Assembly: GCF_002210435.1 (NCBI RefSeq)
Contig: NZ_MZMV01000004.1
Location: 1-64,000, forward strand
Origin: Micromonospora wenchangensis
GTDB taxonomy: Bacteria; Actinomycetota; Actinomycetes; Mycobacteriales; Micromonosporaceae
DNA length: 64,000 nt
Reading direction: 5' to 3'
This document shows, in pieces, positions 48,899-57,097 of this stretch. The position numbers and the translations under genes were made by a program. The stretch's first letter is position 1. Each line of letters opens with the position of its first letter. The notes below the pieces were generated by a model that saw nothing but the letters and a program-made list of their open reading frames with translations, was not told the origin of the DNA and did no database searches.

Positions 48899-50614
48899 CT
48901 ACCTGCCCAGGGTCACCTTGAGGATCCGCTCGTTGCTGTTGTTGGGGATGCTGTCCTTGTCACCGCCGGTGCTCGTGGTCAGCCACAGGTTCCCGTCGAG
49001 GGTCGGCTCGACGGTCCGCAGCCGGCTGTACGTGCCGACGAAGTACTGCTGCACGTCGGTGAGGGTGTCCCCGCTGATCACCGCCCGGTACATCCGGTTG
49101 CCCCGCAGGCAGCCGAGATAGAGCACGTCCCGGACGATGGCCAGACCGCTGCACGACGCCTCGGCCACCGGGTAGGTGCGGATCGGGGCGATGAAGTTCG
49201 GGTTGGCGCAGCTGCCCGTGGTGCCCTCGCAGGCCGGCCACCCGTAGTTGCCGCCCCGGACGATGATGTTGGTCTCGTCCATGACGTTGTTGCCGAACTC
49301 CTGCTCGAAGAGGCGGCCCCGGGAGTCGAACGCCAGCCCCTGCGGGTTGCGGTGCCCGTAGCTCCAGACCGCGTTGCCGAACGGGTTGTCCGACGGCACG
49401 GTGCCGTCGGGGCGGATCCGGAGCACCTTGCCGCCCAGGTCGTTGACGTCCTGGGCACGGTCCGGGCTCTGCCCGTCGCCGGTGGCGGCGTAGAGCATCC
49501 CGTCGGGGCCGAACCGCAGCCGCCCGCCGTTGTGGTACTTGTTGCGCGGGATGCCGGTCAGCAGCACCTGCACCGTGCCGGTCTGCAACGTGCCGTCGTA
49601 GCGGATGCGGACGATCCGGTTGTCGGTCGTGGTGGTGTGGTAGATGTACAGCCACCGGTCGGTGGTGAAGCTCGACGACACGGCCAGCCCGAGCACCCCG
49701 CCCTCGCCGTTGGTGCCGGCCACGTTGGGCACCGTGCCGATGCTGCGCTTGTTGCTGCCGTCCGGGTTCATCGCGACGACGTCGAACAGGTCACGCCGGC
49801 CGTAGAGCACCGTGCCGTCGGGCAGTTGCACCAGCCCCCACGGCAGGTCCCGCTCGGTGGTGACCACCGTCGTGCCGCAGACCGCGCTGGTGCAGGCCGA
49901 CCCGGTACGTACGGTCACCGCGTTGCTCGCCGTGGAGGTGTTGCCCTGTGCGTCCCGGGCGACGACCGTGTAGCGGTACTCGGTGTCGGCGGTCAGCCCG
50001 GTGTCGGTGAACGAGGTCGCCGGCGGGTTGCCGGCCGTGCCGGTGACCGAGCCGACCGTCACCCCGCCGCGCAGGATGTCGTACCGGGTGACCGCCACGT
50101 TGTCGGTGGACGCCGTCCAGGTCAGGGTCACGTCGGTGCCGTTGGCGGTCGCGGCGAGGTTGGTCGGGGTGGTGGGCCGCTGGGTGTCCGACTGGCAGAA
50201 CGGCGGCGTCACGGAGAGCGTGGCGCTGGCCTGCGACACGTTGCCGGCGGCGTCCCGGGCGTTGACGTACCACCCCCAGGTGACGCCCTGCGCGACGGTG
50301 AGGGTGGCGGTGAGCGTGTTGCCGGCGACCGAGGTGACGAGTTGGCCGTCATGGTAGATGTCGTAGTACGCGACCCCGACGTCGTCCCGGGACGCCGACC
50401 AGGCGAGCGTGACCGACTGACAGGTCAGCCGGGTGCTGCGCAGGTAGCTCGGCGCGGTGGGCGGCCGGGTGTCGGCGGCGGCCCGGACGAGGGTCGTCCC
50501 GGCCGGCGTGACCGGCGGGCCGGCGGTGACGGGTGCGCCGGCCAGGACGGTGCAGGCGCTGGTCAGCAGCGCCAGGCCGACGACGCGGCGGGGATGGCGA
50601 TAACTGGTTCGCAC
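48899..50614 (-). CDS. Secreted PQQ/glucose-sorbosone dehydrogenase-like protein with two FnIII domains
   Basis: A 571-residue exported protein. The signal peptide ends near residue 31. Two FnIII domains follow at about 50-135 (PSYLRSTRLTCQSVTLAW) and 145-235 (PTNLAATANGTDVTLTW). The C-terminal six-bladed propeller of the GSDH family has LPWGLVQLPDGTVL, NKYHNGGRLRFGPDGMLYAATGDG, WSYGHRNPQGLAFD and EFGNN. The conserved His/Arg of the cofactor site are visible in GHRNPQG. FnIII placed before the catalytic domain is less common than after it. GTG start preceded by AAAGGGA. It lies 33 nt after the SMP-30 gene, so probably one operon of sugar-oxidising exoproteins. Confidence 0.85.
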   Translation of the reverse strand: MRTSYRHPRRVVGLALLTSACTVLAGAPVTAGPPVTPAGTTLVRAAADTRPPTAPSYLRSTRLTCQSVTLAWSASRDDVGVAYYDIYHDGQLVTSVAGNTLTATLTVAQGVTWGWYVNARDAAGNVSQASATLSVTPPFCQSDTQRPTTPTNLAATANGTDVTLTWTASTDNVAVTRYDILRGGVTVGSVTGTAGNPPATSFTDTGLTADTEYRYTVVARDAQGNTSTASNAVTVRTGSACTSAVCGTTVVTTERDLPWGLVQLPDGTVLYGRRDLFDVVAMNPDGSNKRSIGTVPNVAGTNGEGGVLGLAVSSSFTTDRWLYIYHTTTTDNRIVRIRYDGTLQTGTVQVLLTGIPRNKYHNGGRLRFGPDGMLYAATGDGQSPDRAQDVNDLGGKVLRIRPDGTVPSDNPFGNAVWSYGHRNPQGLAFDSRGRLFEQEFGNNVMDETNIIVRGGNYGWPACEGTTGSCANPNFIAPIRTYPVAEASCSGLAIVRDVLYLGCLRGNRMYRAVISGDTLTDVQQYFVGTYSRLRTVEPTLDGNLWLTTSTGGDKDSIPNNSNERILKVTLGR

Positions 50615-50647
50615 GCGGTGGGTCCCTTTCTGAGAGCCTGGTCGTGG

Positions 50648-51712
50648 TCAGTACGGGTAGCCGGGCACGTTGAGCCGCACGCTGTACAGCCCGGAGTCGT
50701 TCGTCCGGCCCGAGGTGACGTAGAGGGTGCGCCGGTCGGACCCGCCGAACGCCACGTTGGTGGTGCCGCTGGAGCCGGAGCGGATCGTGCCGAGCTGGCT
50801 GCCCGTGGGCGAGTAGACGTGCACCAGCCCGTCGCCGCCTGAAGTCCAGTAGACGTTGCCGGCGCAGTCGATCGTGCCGCCGTCCGGGCCACCGACGTAG
50901 TTGACGAACACGCTGCGGGGGCCGGTGCTGCCGTCGGGCTGGACGGCGTACTTGTAGATCTTGTTCTCGCCGTAGGCGCCCACGTAGAGGGTGCCGCCGT
51001 CCGGGGAGAGGGCGATGCCGTTGGGCTGGCGCAGCGCGTCGTCGACCAGCGACACCTGGCCGCCGGAGACGCGGAAGACGCTGGTCCGCCCGCTCATCTG
51101 GTCGGGGCGGTTGCCCCGCTGGAAGTTGGGGTCGGTGAAGTAGACGACGCCGTCCGAGCGGACCGCCACGTCGTTCGGCGAGTTGAACGCCCGACCCTGG
51201 TAGTTGGCGGCGACGACCCCCCGGGCCAGGTTGTCGAGCCGGTACGTCGAGACGCTGCGCTGGTCGTGTGTGGCGGCCACGAGCTGCTGCCCGTCGGGGG
51301 TGAGCGCGAGCCCGTTGCTGCCGGCGTTGCCGAGGAACGTGTCGAAGGTGGCCGGCGGGGTGAACCGCCGGATCGTCGACGGCTGGACGTTCTCCGACCC
51401 GGTCGGCGCGGCCATGTCGGAGAAGAGCAGGTAGCCCCGGTCGGCGATCCAGACGGGCCCCTCCAGGAACGCGAAGCCGCCACGGATCTTCGTGGCCGTG
51501 ACCGAGGTGGACGGCAGCGGCGGGCCGTAGCCGGTGCCGGTCGGGCAGACCCCGGGTGGCGCGCCGGGCGGGCCGGCCAGGGCGGCGGGCTGCCCGGCCG
51601 ACGGTGCGGCCCGCAGGGACGGCGCGGGCGCGGTGTCGGTGCCCGCCGGGACGGCGGCGGGCAGGGCGAGCAGGATGCTGGCCAGCGCGGTGGCGGCCGG
51701 TTGCAGGACCAT
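50648..51712 (-). CDS. Secreted SMP-30/gluconolactonase-like beta-propeller
   Basis: A 354-residue exported protein. Signal peptide about residues 1-24, then a Pro/Ala-rich stretch to about 60, then the propeller: FLEGPVWIADRGYLLFSDM (metal Glu), FNSPNDVAVRSDGVVYFTDPNF (metal Asn/Asp), LRQPNGIALSPDGGTLYVG (metal Asn). These are the SMP-30 metal-site signatures, and the family hydrolyses lactones. Paired with a downstream sugar dehydrogenase, it could open the sugar lactone the dehydrogenase forms. The ATG at 51712 has CGGAG six nt upstream. Confidence 0.85.
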   Translation of the reverse strand: MVLQPAATALASILLALPAAVPAGTDTAPAPSLRAAPSAGQPAALAGPPGAPPGVCPTGTGYGPPLPSTSVTATKIRGGFAFLEGPVWIADRGYLLFSDMAAPTGSENVQPSTIRRFTPPATFDTFLGNAGSNGLALTPDGQQLVAATHDQRSVSTYRLDNLARGVVAANYQGRAFNSPNDVAVRSDGVVYFTDPNFQRGNRPDQMSGRTSVFRVSGGQVSLVDDALRQPNGIALSPDGGTLYVGAYGENKIYKYAVQPDGSTGPRSVFVNYVGGPDGGTIDCAGNVYWTSGGDGLVHVYSPTGSQLGTIRSGSSGTTNVAFGGSDRRTLYVTSGRTNDSGLYSVRLNVPGYPY

Positions 51713-52275
51713 CGGGAACTCCGATCGGCGAACGGACCCGCCGTCGTCGGCGGTCGCGGGGTGGTGGCACCGAGACTGATCTACCGGTATCGATGCATCA
51801 TGGGGCAGCATAAATTAGGAACCACCGCACCGCATGGGTGGCGATCCGCCGATCCCGGCAATGATCCGGATTTCTCACTAAGATGCTGGTCGATGTCGCC
51901 GGATCACCGGAGTCACCCGGTCACCGACCGTCGAACCGGTCCACATGCTGATCGGGCCCGGTCGATGGATGCCGTGGCGACCGTCCGGCCGCTCCGGCGG
52001 AACCCGTCGCCGCCGCCGATGCACCGTTCCGCCGCGGGCCATCGTGGACGGCTCGACTGTGGACTCCGATCGGGTCGCGGAAAGCGCCGACAGTCCTGAT
52101 TCGCACCCACCTGTCGCGTCACCGACGGATGCGGAATCGACGATGGGAGCGCGCTCATCTACCCTCAGGGCAGATCCGGCCCACGTCGTGGCCGGCACCG
52201 GTTCGGCAGCCATGGGTGTCGTGGTCTCCCCGCCAGTATTCACCGACCATGGCCCTGTTCGGAGGGATCGAAGCG
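51713..52275. other. Divergent intergenic region, 563 nt
   Basis: It separates the SMP-30 gene from the DUF574-type methyltransferase gene. AT-richer spots occur at 51778-51822 and 51876-51890 and are probably promoters. Several open frames cross it on both strands, but none has a ribosome site or protein-like composition. Confidence 0.4.
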
Positions 52276-53100
52276 TTGACGAGCGACAAGGCGGCGCCGC
52301 CGGGCGTCGACACCACCCGGCCCAGCATCGCCCGGGTGTACGACTACTACCTCGGCGGCAAGGACAACTTCGCGGTCGACCGGCACGCCGCCCAGATGGC
52401 GATGCAGGTCACCCCGGACGGGCCGGAGGCCGGGCGGGCCTGCCGGGCCTTCCTGCGCCGGTCGGTCCGCTACCTGGCCGCCGAAGCGGGCATCCGCCAG
52501 TTCCTCGACCTCGGCTCCGGCCTGCCCACCCGGGGCAACGTGCACGAGATCGCCCACCAGGTCGACCCGGACGCCCGGGTGGTCTACGTGGACAACGACC
52601 CGATGGCCCTCGCCCACGGGCGGGCCCTGCTCGCGGACGCCCGGACCACCACCGTGGTCGGCGCCGACGTCCGGCAGCCGGACGAACTGCTGGCCGAGCT
52701 GCGCGAGCGCAAGCTGATCGACTTCGACCAGCCGGTCGGGCTGCTGCTCCTGGCGATCCTGCACCACCTGCACGACGACGACGACCCCGCCGGGGTGGCC
52801 CGCCGGCTGATCGACGCCCTTCCCTCCGGCAGCTACCTGGCCATCTCGCACTTCTACGACCCAGGTGCGGCCCAGCCGGAGGTCTCGGCGAAGGCGCGGG
52901 CGGTGGAGAAGGTCTTCAACGAGACGCTGGGCACCGGCCGGTGGCGTACCCGGGACGAGATCCTCGGCTTCTTCGGCGACCTGGAGCTGGTCCCGCCCGG
53001 TCTGGTCCCGCTGGCCGAGTGGCACCCCGACGGCGAGGAGGACACCAAGCAGACCGCCACCTACCACACCATCGTCGGTGGGGTGGCCCGCAAGGCCTGA
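52276..53100 (+). CDS. SAM-dependent methyltransferase, DUF574/PF04672 family
   Basis: A 274-residue protein opening with the family signature RPSIARVYDYYLGGKDNFAVDR. RFLRRSVRYLA-type helices follow, then FLDLGSGLPTRGNVHE (SAM motif I) and VVYVDNDPMAL (motif II). These actinomycete-specific putative methyltransferases are very abundant, with unknown substrates. The TTG at 52276 was chosen over the ATG at 52249 because GGAGGGATCG lies 6-15 nt before it and the family start is close to this position. It stands alone before a terminator. Confidence 0.82.
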   Translation: MTSDKAAPPGVDTTRPSIARVYDYYLGGKDNFAVDRHAAQMAMQVTPDGPEAGRACRAFLRRSVRYLAAEAGIRQFLDLGSGLPTRGNVHEIAHQVDPDARVVYVDNDPMALAHGRALLADARTTTVVGADVRQPDELLAELRERKLIDFDQPVGLLLLAILHHLHDDDDPAGVARRLIDALPSGSYLAISHFYDPGAAQPEVSAKARAVEKVFNETLGTGRWRTRDEILGFFGDLELVPPGLVPLAEWHPDGEEDTKQTATYHTIVGGVARKA

Positions 53101-53144
53101 GCACGGGCGCTGCCGTCGGCGACGCGACCGGTCCCCACCCGGGG

Positions 53145-53197
53145 GCCGGCCGTGGCCGGCGGCAGGCTTCCCGGGCCCGCCACCGGCCACGGCCGGC
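53145..53197. terminator. Bidirectional terminator between methyltransferase and trpS
   Basis: A perfect 15-bp stem, GCCGGCCGTGGCCGG (53145-53159) with CCGGCCACGGCCGGC (53183-53197), between convergent genes. Confidence 0.65.
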
Positions 53198-53198
53198 G

Positions 53199-54314
53199 TC
53201 AGTAGCAGGTGTTCATCGCCGCCCGTACCTCGGCCAGGGTGGCGTCGGCGACCGCCCGCGCCCGCTCGTTGCCCTCGCTCAGCACGGCCCGCAGGTGGGC
53301 CCGGTCCTGGCCGTACTCGGCCCGGCGGGCCCGGATCGGGGCCAGGTACTCGTTGACCGACTCGGTGACGACCTTCTTGAGCGCCGCGGCCCCCGCCGAC
53401 CCGATGTCGGCGGCCACCTGCTCCGGGCTGCGCCCCTGGCACAGGGCCGCCAGCAGCAGCAGCGACGACACCTCCGGGCGGGTGGCCGGGTCGTAGCTGA
53501 TGTGCCGCTCCGAGTCCGTCTTCGCCCCCTTGACCAGCCGGGCGGTCTCGTCGGCGGTGGCGGCCAGCGTGATGGCGTTGTTCCGGCTCTTGCTCATCTT
53601 GGTGCCGTCCGTGCCGAGCAGCAGCGGGGCGCTGGACAACAACGCGTCGGGCTGGGGGAACACCGCCGAACCGGCACCGTACCGGTCGTTGAAACGACGG
53701 GCGACCGTCCGGGTGAGTTCGAGGTGCGGAAGCTGGTCCTGGCCGACCGGAACCAGATTCGCCTTGCAGAACAGGATGTCGGCGGCCTGGTGGACGGGAT
53801 AGGTGAACATCAACCCGCTGACCGCCGACTGCCGCGAGTGGGAAATCTCGTCCTTGACGGTGGGATTGCGGTTGAGTTCGGAGACCGAGACGAGGCTGAG
53901 AAACGGCAGCATCAACTGGTTGAGTGCCGGCACCGCCCCGTGCGTGAAGATCGTGCTGCGGGCCGGGTCCACCCCGATGGCCAGGTAGTCCAGGACCAGT
54001 TCCTCGACGTGCTGGAGCAGATTGTCCGCCACGTCGCGGTCGGTGAGGACCTGGTAGTCCGCGATGACCACGAACAGCTCCACCCCGAGTTCCTGGAGCC
54101 GGACCCGGTTGTGCAGCGTGCCGAAGAAGTGACCGAGGTGCAGGCGGCCCGTGGGGCGGTCACCGGTGAGCACCCGGAACCGCCCCGGGTCCTTGCGGAT
54201 CAGCTCCTCCAGCACGGCGCTGCGGGCCTGCGCGGCGGACGTCCCGAGCGTGTCGGTCGGCCCGGCCGAGGCAGCGGCGCCGGCGTCTTCGGTCTGGGGT
54301 ACGGCGGTATTCAC
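53199..54314 (-). CDS. trpS: Tryptophanyl-tRNA synthetase, probable resistance copy
   Basis: A 371-residue class I synthetase. The HIGH motif is HLGH in DRPTGRLHLGHFFGTL, the KMSKS motif is intact in LLLGTDGTKMSKSRNNAI, and a C-terminal helical anticodon domain is present, so it should be active. The GTG at 54314 was chosen because TCAGGAG lies 7 nt before it; an upstream in-frame ATG has no site. It lies 158 nt downstream of an operon whose content matches the pathway for a TrpRS inhibitor, so it is best explained as a drug-tolerant second TrpRS. Whether it is the only trpS cannot be told from this window. Confidence 0.92.
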   Translation of the reverse strand: MNTAVPQTEDAGAAASAGPTDTLGTSAAQARSAVLEELIRKDPGRFRVLTGDRPTGRLHLGHFFGTLHNRVRLQELGVELFVVIADYQVLTDRDVADNLLQHVEELVLDYLAIGVDPARSTIFTHGAVPALNQLMLPFLSLVSVSELNRNPTVKDEISHSRQSAVSGLMFTYPVHQAADILFCKANLVPVGQDQLPHLELTRTVARRFNDRYGAGSAVFPQPDALLSSAPLLLGTDGTKMSKSRNNAITLAATADETARLVKGAKTDSERHISYDPATRPEVSSLLLLAALCQGRSPEQVAADIGSAGAAALKKVVTESVNEYLAPIRARRAEYGQDRAHLRAVLSEGNERARAVADATLAEVRAAMNTCY

Positions 54315-54472
54315 AGGATCTCCTGAAGGGTCGGTCTCGACGCCATGATTGCACGGCCCGCGCATCGGGGAACGGCAAAGGGACCCCGATCCGAAACGGC
54401 GTCACGGCCTCCCGGGCACGGACCACCGAACTGACCTCGGCCGTTGGCCCCGACCCGACGGACGGCCGACCC

Positions 54473-55486
54473 TCACTTCTGCCCGACGCTCCGGGATATG
54501 CGCGTGGCGAGCAGTTCGTGCAACATCGCGTGCAGCGGCACTGGTCGCCCGGCCCGCCCCGCCAGTCGGACGACGGCACCCGTCCAGGCATCGAACTCCG
54601 ACAGTCTCCCGGCGAGGATGTCCCTTTGCAGGGAGGTGGTGCTGTCCGCCGGTTGCCGGTCCATCAGCGCCACCGCCGTATCCGGCGCGTCCGGCGGCAG
54701 CGCGATTCCGAGCGCAATTCCGGTCTCGTATATCTCGCGCATGCCCGTGACCAGCATCCGGCGGGTGCCGGGGCGGGAACGGAGTTCACCGACCGTCGCC
54801 CCGCCGGTGGCCGCGCCGAGACTGCCGACCGGCACCACCAGCAGGAACTTCGCCCACAGCGCGGCCCAGATGTCGCCCGGTTCCAGCACGTCCACCCCCG
54901 CCCGGCGCAGCAGCCCGCGCAGGCGGGTCACCCGGTCGGACGCGCCGCCGTCCCACTCCGCGAAGCCCAGCGCCCCCGGCGGACCGTGGTAGCGCACCTC
55001 ACCCGGTGCGACGGGGGTGGCGACCACCCGGGCCAGGCCGGGCAGCACCCGGGCGCGGCCGATCCGGGCCGCCACCTGCTCCGGCGCCTCGACCCCGTTC
55101 TGCACGGTGACCACCGCGGTGTCCGGGCCGACCAGCGGGGCCAGCGCGTCCAGGGCCGGGGGCAGGTGCGGGGTCTTGACGCAGAGCAGCACGTAGTCGA
55201 CGGGGCCCAGGTCCCGCGGGTCGTCCGACGCGCGCAGCGCCGGGGCCACCCAGTCCCCCGCGTCGCCGGTGACCCGCAACCCCGTACGGCGCAACGCGGC
55301 GAGGGTCGTACCCCGGGCGAGGAACCGGACGTCGTGCCCGGCGGCGGCGAGGCGGCCACCGAGGTGCCCACCCACGCCGCCGGCCCCGACCACGGCGATG
55401 CTCGCGTCGACCGGCGGGCCGTCCCCGCCCGCCGGGCCGGCGTCGGTACCGCCCGCCCCGACGCCCACCTGCGGTCGGGCCGTCAT
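54473..55486 (-). CDS. Ketopantoate reductase-like 2-ketoacid reductase
   Basis: A 337-residue NADPH-dependent reductase of the ApbA/PanE family: IAVVGAGGVGGHLGGRLAAAGHDV (Rossmann, near residue 30), VDYVLLCVKT and VVTVQNGVE. The helical C-domain carries the family Lys region (WAALWAKFLLVVPVGSLGA) and a late Ser/Asp motif (ADSTTSLQRDILAGRLSEFD). The ATG overlaps the P450 stop (ATGA). A 25-residue Gly/Pro-rich extension precedes the Rossmann fold. In this operon its likely substrate is an indolepyruvate-type 2-keto acid rather than ketopantoate. Confidence 0.85.
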   Translation of the reverse strand: MTARPQVGVGAGGTDAGPAGGDGPPVDASIAVVGAGGVGGHLGGRLAAAGHDVRFLARGTTLAALRRTGLRVTGDAGDWVAPALRASDDPRDLGPVDYVLLCVKTPHLPPALDALAPLVGPDTAVVTVQNGVEAPEQVAARIGRARVLPGLARVVATPVAPGEVRYHGPPGALGFAEWDGGASDRVTRLRGLLRRAGVDVLEPGDIWAALWAKFLLVVPVGSLGAATGGATVGELRSRPGTRRMLVTGMREIYETGIALGIALPPDAPDTAVALMDRQPADSTTSLQRDILAGRLSEFDAWTGAVVRLAGRAGRPVPLHAMLHELLATRISRSVGQK

Positions 55487-56697
55487 CGGGGCAACCGCCT
55501 GCCGACCCGCAGTGGAAGCGCCTCCAGGCCCCGGCTCAGCGAGCTGTCCGCCACCCAGGCGACCTTCTCGGCGGGCACCGCGAGGGCGAGGTCCGGCAGG
55601 CGGCGCAGCAGGGTGGAGAAGGCGATCTCGCCCTGGAGCCGGGCCAGCGGGGCCCCGATGCAGAAGTGCGTGCCGTGGCCGAAGGACAGGTGCCGGTTCG
55701 GCGAACGGGTGACGTCGAACCGTTCCGGGTCGTCGTACACCTCGGGATCGTGGCCGGCGGCGGAGAGCGACAGGTGCACGAAGCTGCCCTGGGGGATGTC
55801 CACCCCGCCGAGGCGCATGTCCTGCGTGGCGACCCGCAACGAGGCCCAGCCCGCCGACCCCTCGTAGCGCAGGATCTCCTCGATCGCCCCGGGGATTCCG
55901 CCCGGGTCGGCGCGCAGCATCGCGAGCTGGTCGGGGTGCCGCAGCAGCAGCAGCGTGCCGTTGCCGACCATGTTCGCGACCGTCTTGTGCCCGGCGATGA
56001 TCAGCAGCAGGATCGTCGACAACAGCTCCCGGTCGGTGAGCGCGTCGTCGTCCCGGGCCCGGACGAGTTCGCTCAGCAGGTCGGTACCGAGGTTCGCCCG
56101 CCGCTGCGCCACCAGGGCGGTGAAGTAGTCGGAGAACTCGTCGCTCGCCGCCTTCAGTTCGCTCTCCGCGTGCTGCAACGGGTCCTGGCTGAGCACGTAG
56201 CTCCACCGCTGGAACAGCGGCCGGTCCTGCACCGGGATGCCCAGGTACTCGCAGATGACGATGAGCGGCAACGGCAGCGCGAACGCGGTCACCAGGTCGA
56301 TCTCGCCGCCGTCGGGGAACGCGTCGATGAGGTCGTCGACGACGGCCTGGATGCGCGGCCGGAGCCGGGCCACCACGGCGGGCAGGAACGCGCGGCTGAT
56401 CGGCTTCTTGAGCCGGGTGTGCTTCGGCGGGTCGGCGAAGCCCAGGTTGCCGACGACCAGCAGGCTGTTGGTCGCCGCCTTGTCCCGGTACCGGGCGGGC
56501 AGGTTCTCGATCTGCTTGGACAGTCGTGGGTCGCCGAACGCCTCCTCGACGACCCGGTTCGCGAGGACGGCGTACGCCTCGGCGCCGGGCGGGACGTCCA
56601 TCCGGTGCACCGGGCACCGGGAGCGCAACTCCGTCGTCGCCGCGTGGGGCGAGTCCCCCGGGTCGGTGAAGTACGTCGTGGGCAGCACCTCCGTCAT
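55483..56697 (-). CDS. Cytochrome P450, proposed C-S bond-forming enzyme
   Basis: A 404-residue P450. The heme loop is FGHGTHFCIGAPLARLQG and the ExxR lies in EEILRYEGSA. The I-helix reads LLIIAGHKTVANMVGNG: the conserved acidic residue before Thr239 is Lys238. Loss of the acid of the acid-alcohol pair weakens normal oxygen activation and recurs in P450s doing atypical chemistry such as oxidative ring closure. Overlaps of 4 nt with both neighbours (ATGA at each end) place it firmly in the operon. By analogy with chuangxinmycin it would join sulfur to indole C4. Confidence 0.88.
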   Translation of the reverse strand: MTEVLPTTYFTDPGDSPHAATTELRSRCPVHRMDVPPGAEAYAVLANRVVEEAFGDPRLSKQIENLPARYRDKAATNSLLVVGNLGFADPPKHTRLKKPISRAFLPAVVARLRPRIQAVVDDLIDAFPDGGEIDLVTAFALPLPLIVICEYLGIPVQDRPLFQRWSYVLSQDPLQHAESELKAASDEFSDYFTALVAQRRANLGTDLLSELVRARDDDALTDRELLSTILLLIIAGHKTVANMVGNGTLLLLRHPDQLAMLRADPGGIPGAIEEILRYEGSAGWASLRVATQDMRLGGVDIPQGSFVHLSLSAAGHDPEVYDDPERFDVTRSPNRHLSFGHGTHFCIGAPLARLQGEIAFSTLLRRLPDLALAVPAEKVAWVADSSLSRGLEALPLRVGRRLPR

Positions 56698-57041
56698 CGT
56701 GACCCCCGACCTCCCGGCTCGCCGCTGCCACCGGCCACCGCCGGGATGATCCAGACCAGGTCGTCCCGGCCGACCTTCGTCTCCAGGCCGTCGAGGCCCC
56801 TGATGTCGTCGTCGTTGAGGTAGACGTTGACGTAGCGCTTGACCCGCTGGTCCCCGTCCACGATCTTGTCGAGCAGCCCCGGGGCGGCACGGTCGAGCCG
56901 GACGAGCACCTCGTGGATGCTGTCGCCCTCGACGGAGAACAGCCGCCGACCGCCGGTCAGCGCGTGGAAGGCCGCCGGGACCTTGACGGTCACGACGGGC
57001 ACCGGCGACGGTGCGCCGGTGCCATGGGCAGATTCGGACAT
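56694..57041 (-). CDS. ThiS/MoaD-like sulfur carrier with C-terminal extension
   Basis: A 115-residue ubiquitin-like protein: VTVKVPAAFHALTGGRRLF, then DSIHEVLVRLDRAAPGLLDKI, RYVNVYLNDDDIRGLDGLET and DDLVWIIPAVAGG. In classical carriers the Gly-Gly is C-terminal and becomes a thiocarboxylate. Here Gly104-Gly105 is followed by ten residues (SGEPGGRGSR), so the tail must be cut off before activation. The ATG at 57041 has AGGAGG 8 nt upstream. It lies between the JAMM gene, whose product is the natural processing or transfer partner, and the P450. Confidence 0.88.
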   Translation of the reverse strand: MSESAHGTGAPSPVPVVTVKVPAAFHALTGGRRLFSVEGDSIHEVLVRLDRAAPGLLDKIVDGDQRVKRYVNVYLNDDDIRGLDGLETKVGRDDLVWIIPAVAGGSGEPGGRGSR

Positions 57042-57097
57042 GACTGGGTCCCTCCTGGACAGGTTTCCTGACGTCACCGGCGGTCGCGGCGCGGCGG

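Noticed and set aside
51878..52243. A possible 121-residue minus-strand gene in the 51.7-52.3 kb gap
   Set aside because: It has no ribosome site, low-complexity residues and no recognisable pattern, and it overlaps the region expected to hold two promoters.
51945..54326. A 793-residue plus-strand frame spanning the methyltransferase and trpS
   Set aside because: It runs out of frame through one real gene and antisense to another, and its composition is shadow-like.
54473..56890. A single 805-residue reading frame that could be read as a fused protein ending in the ketopantoate reductase
   Set aside because: The upstream part is the out-of-frame shadow of the P450 gene. The true reductase starts at the ATG at 55486 that overlaps the P450 stop.
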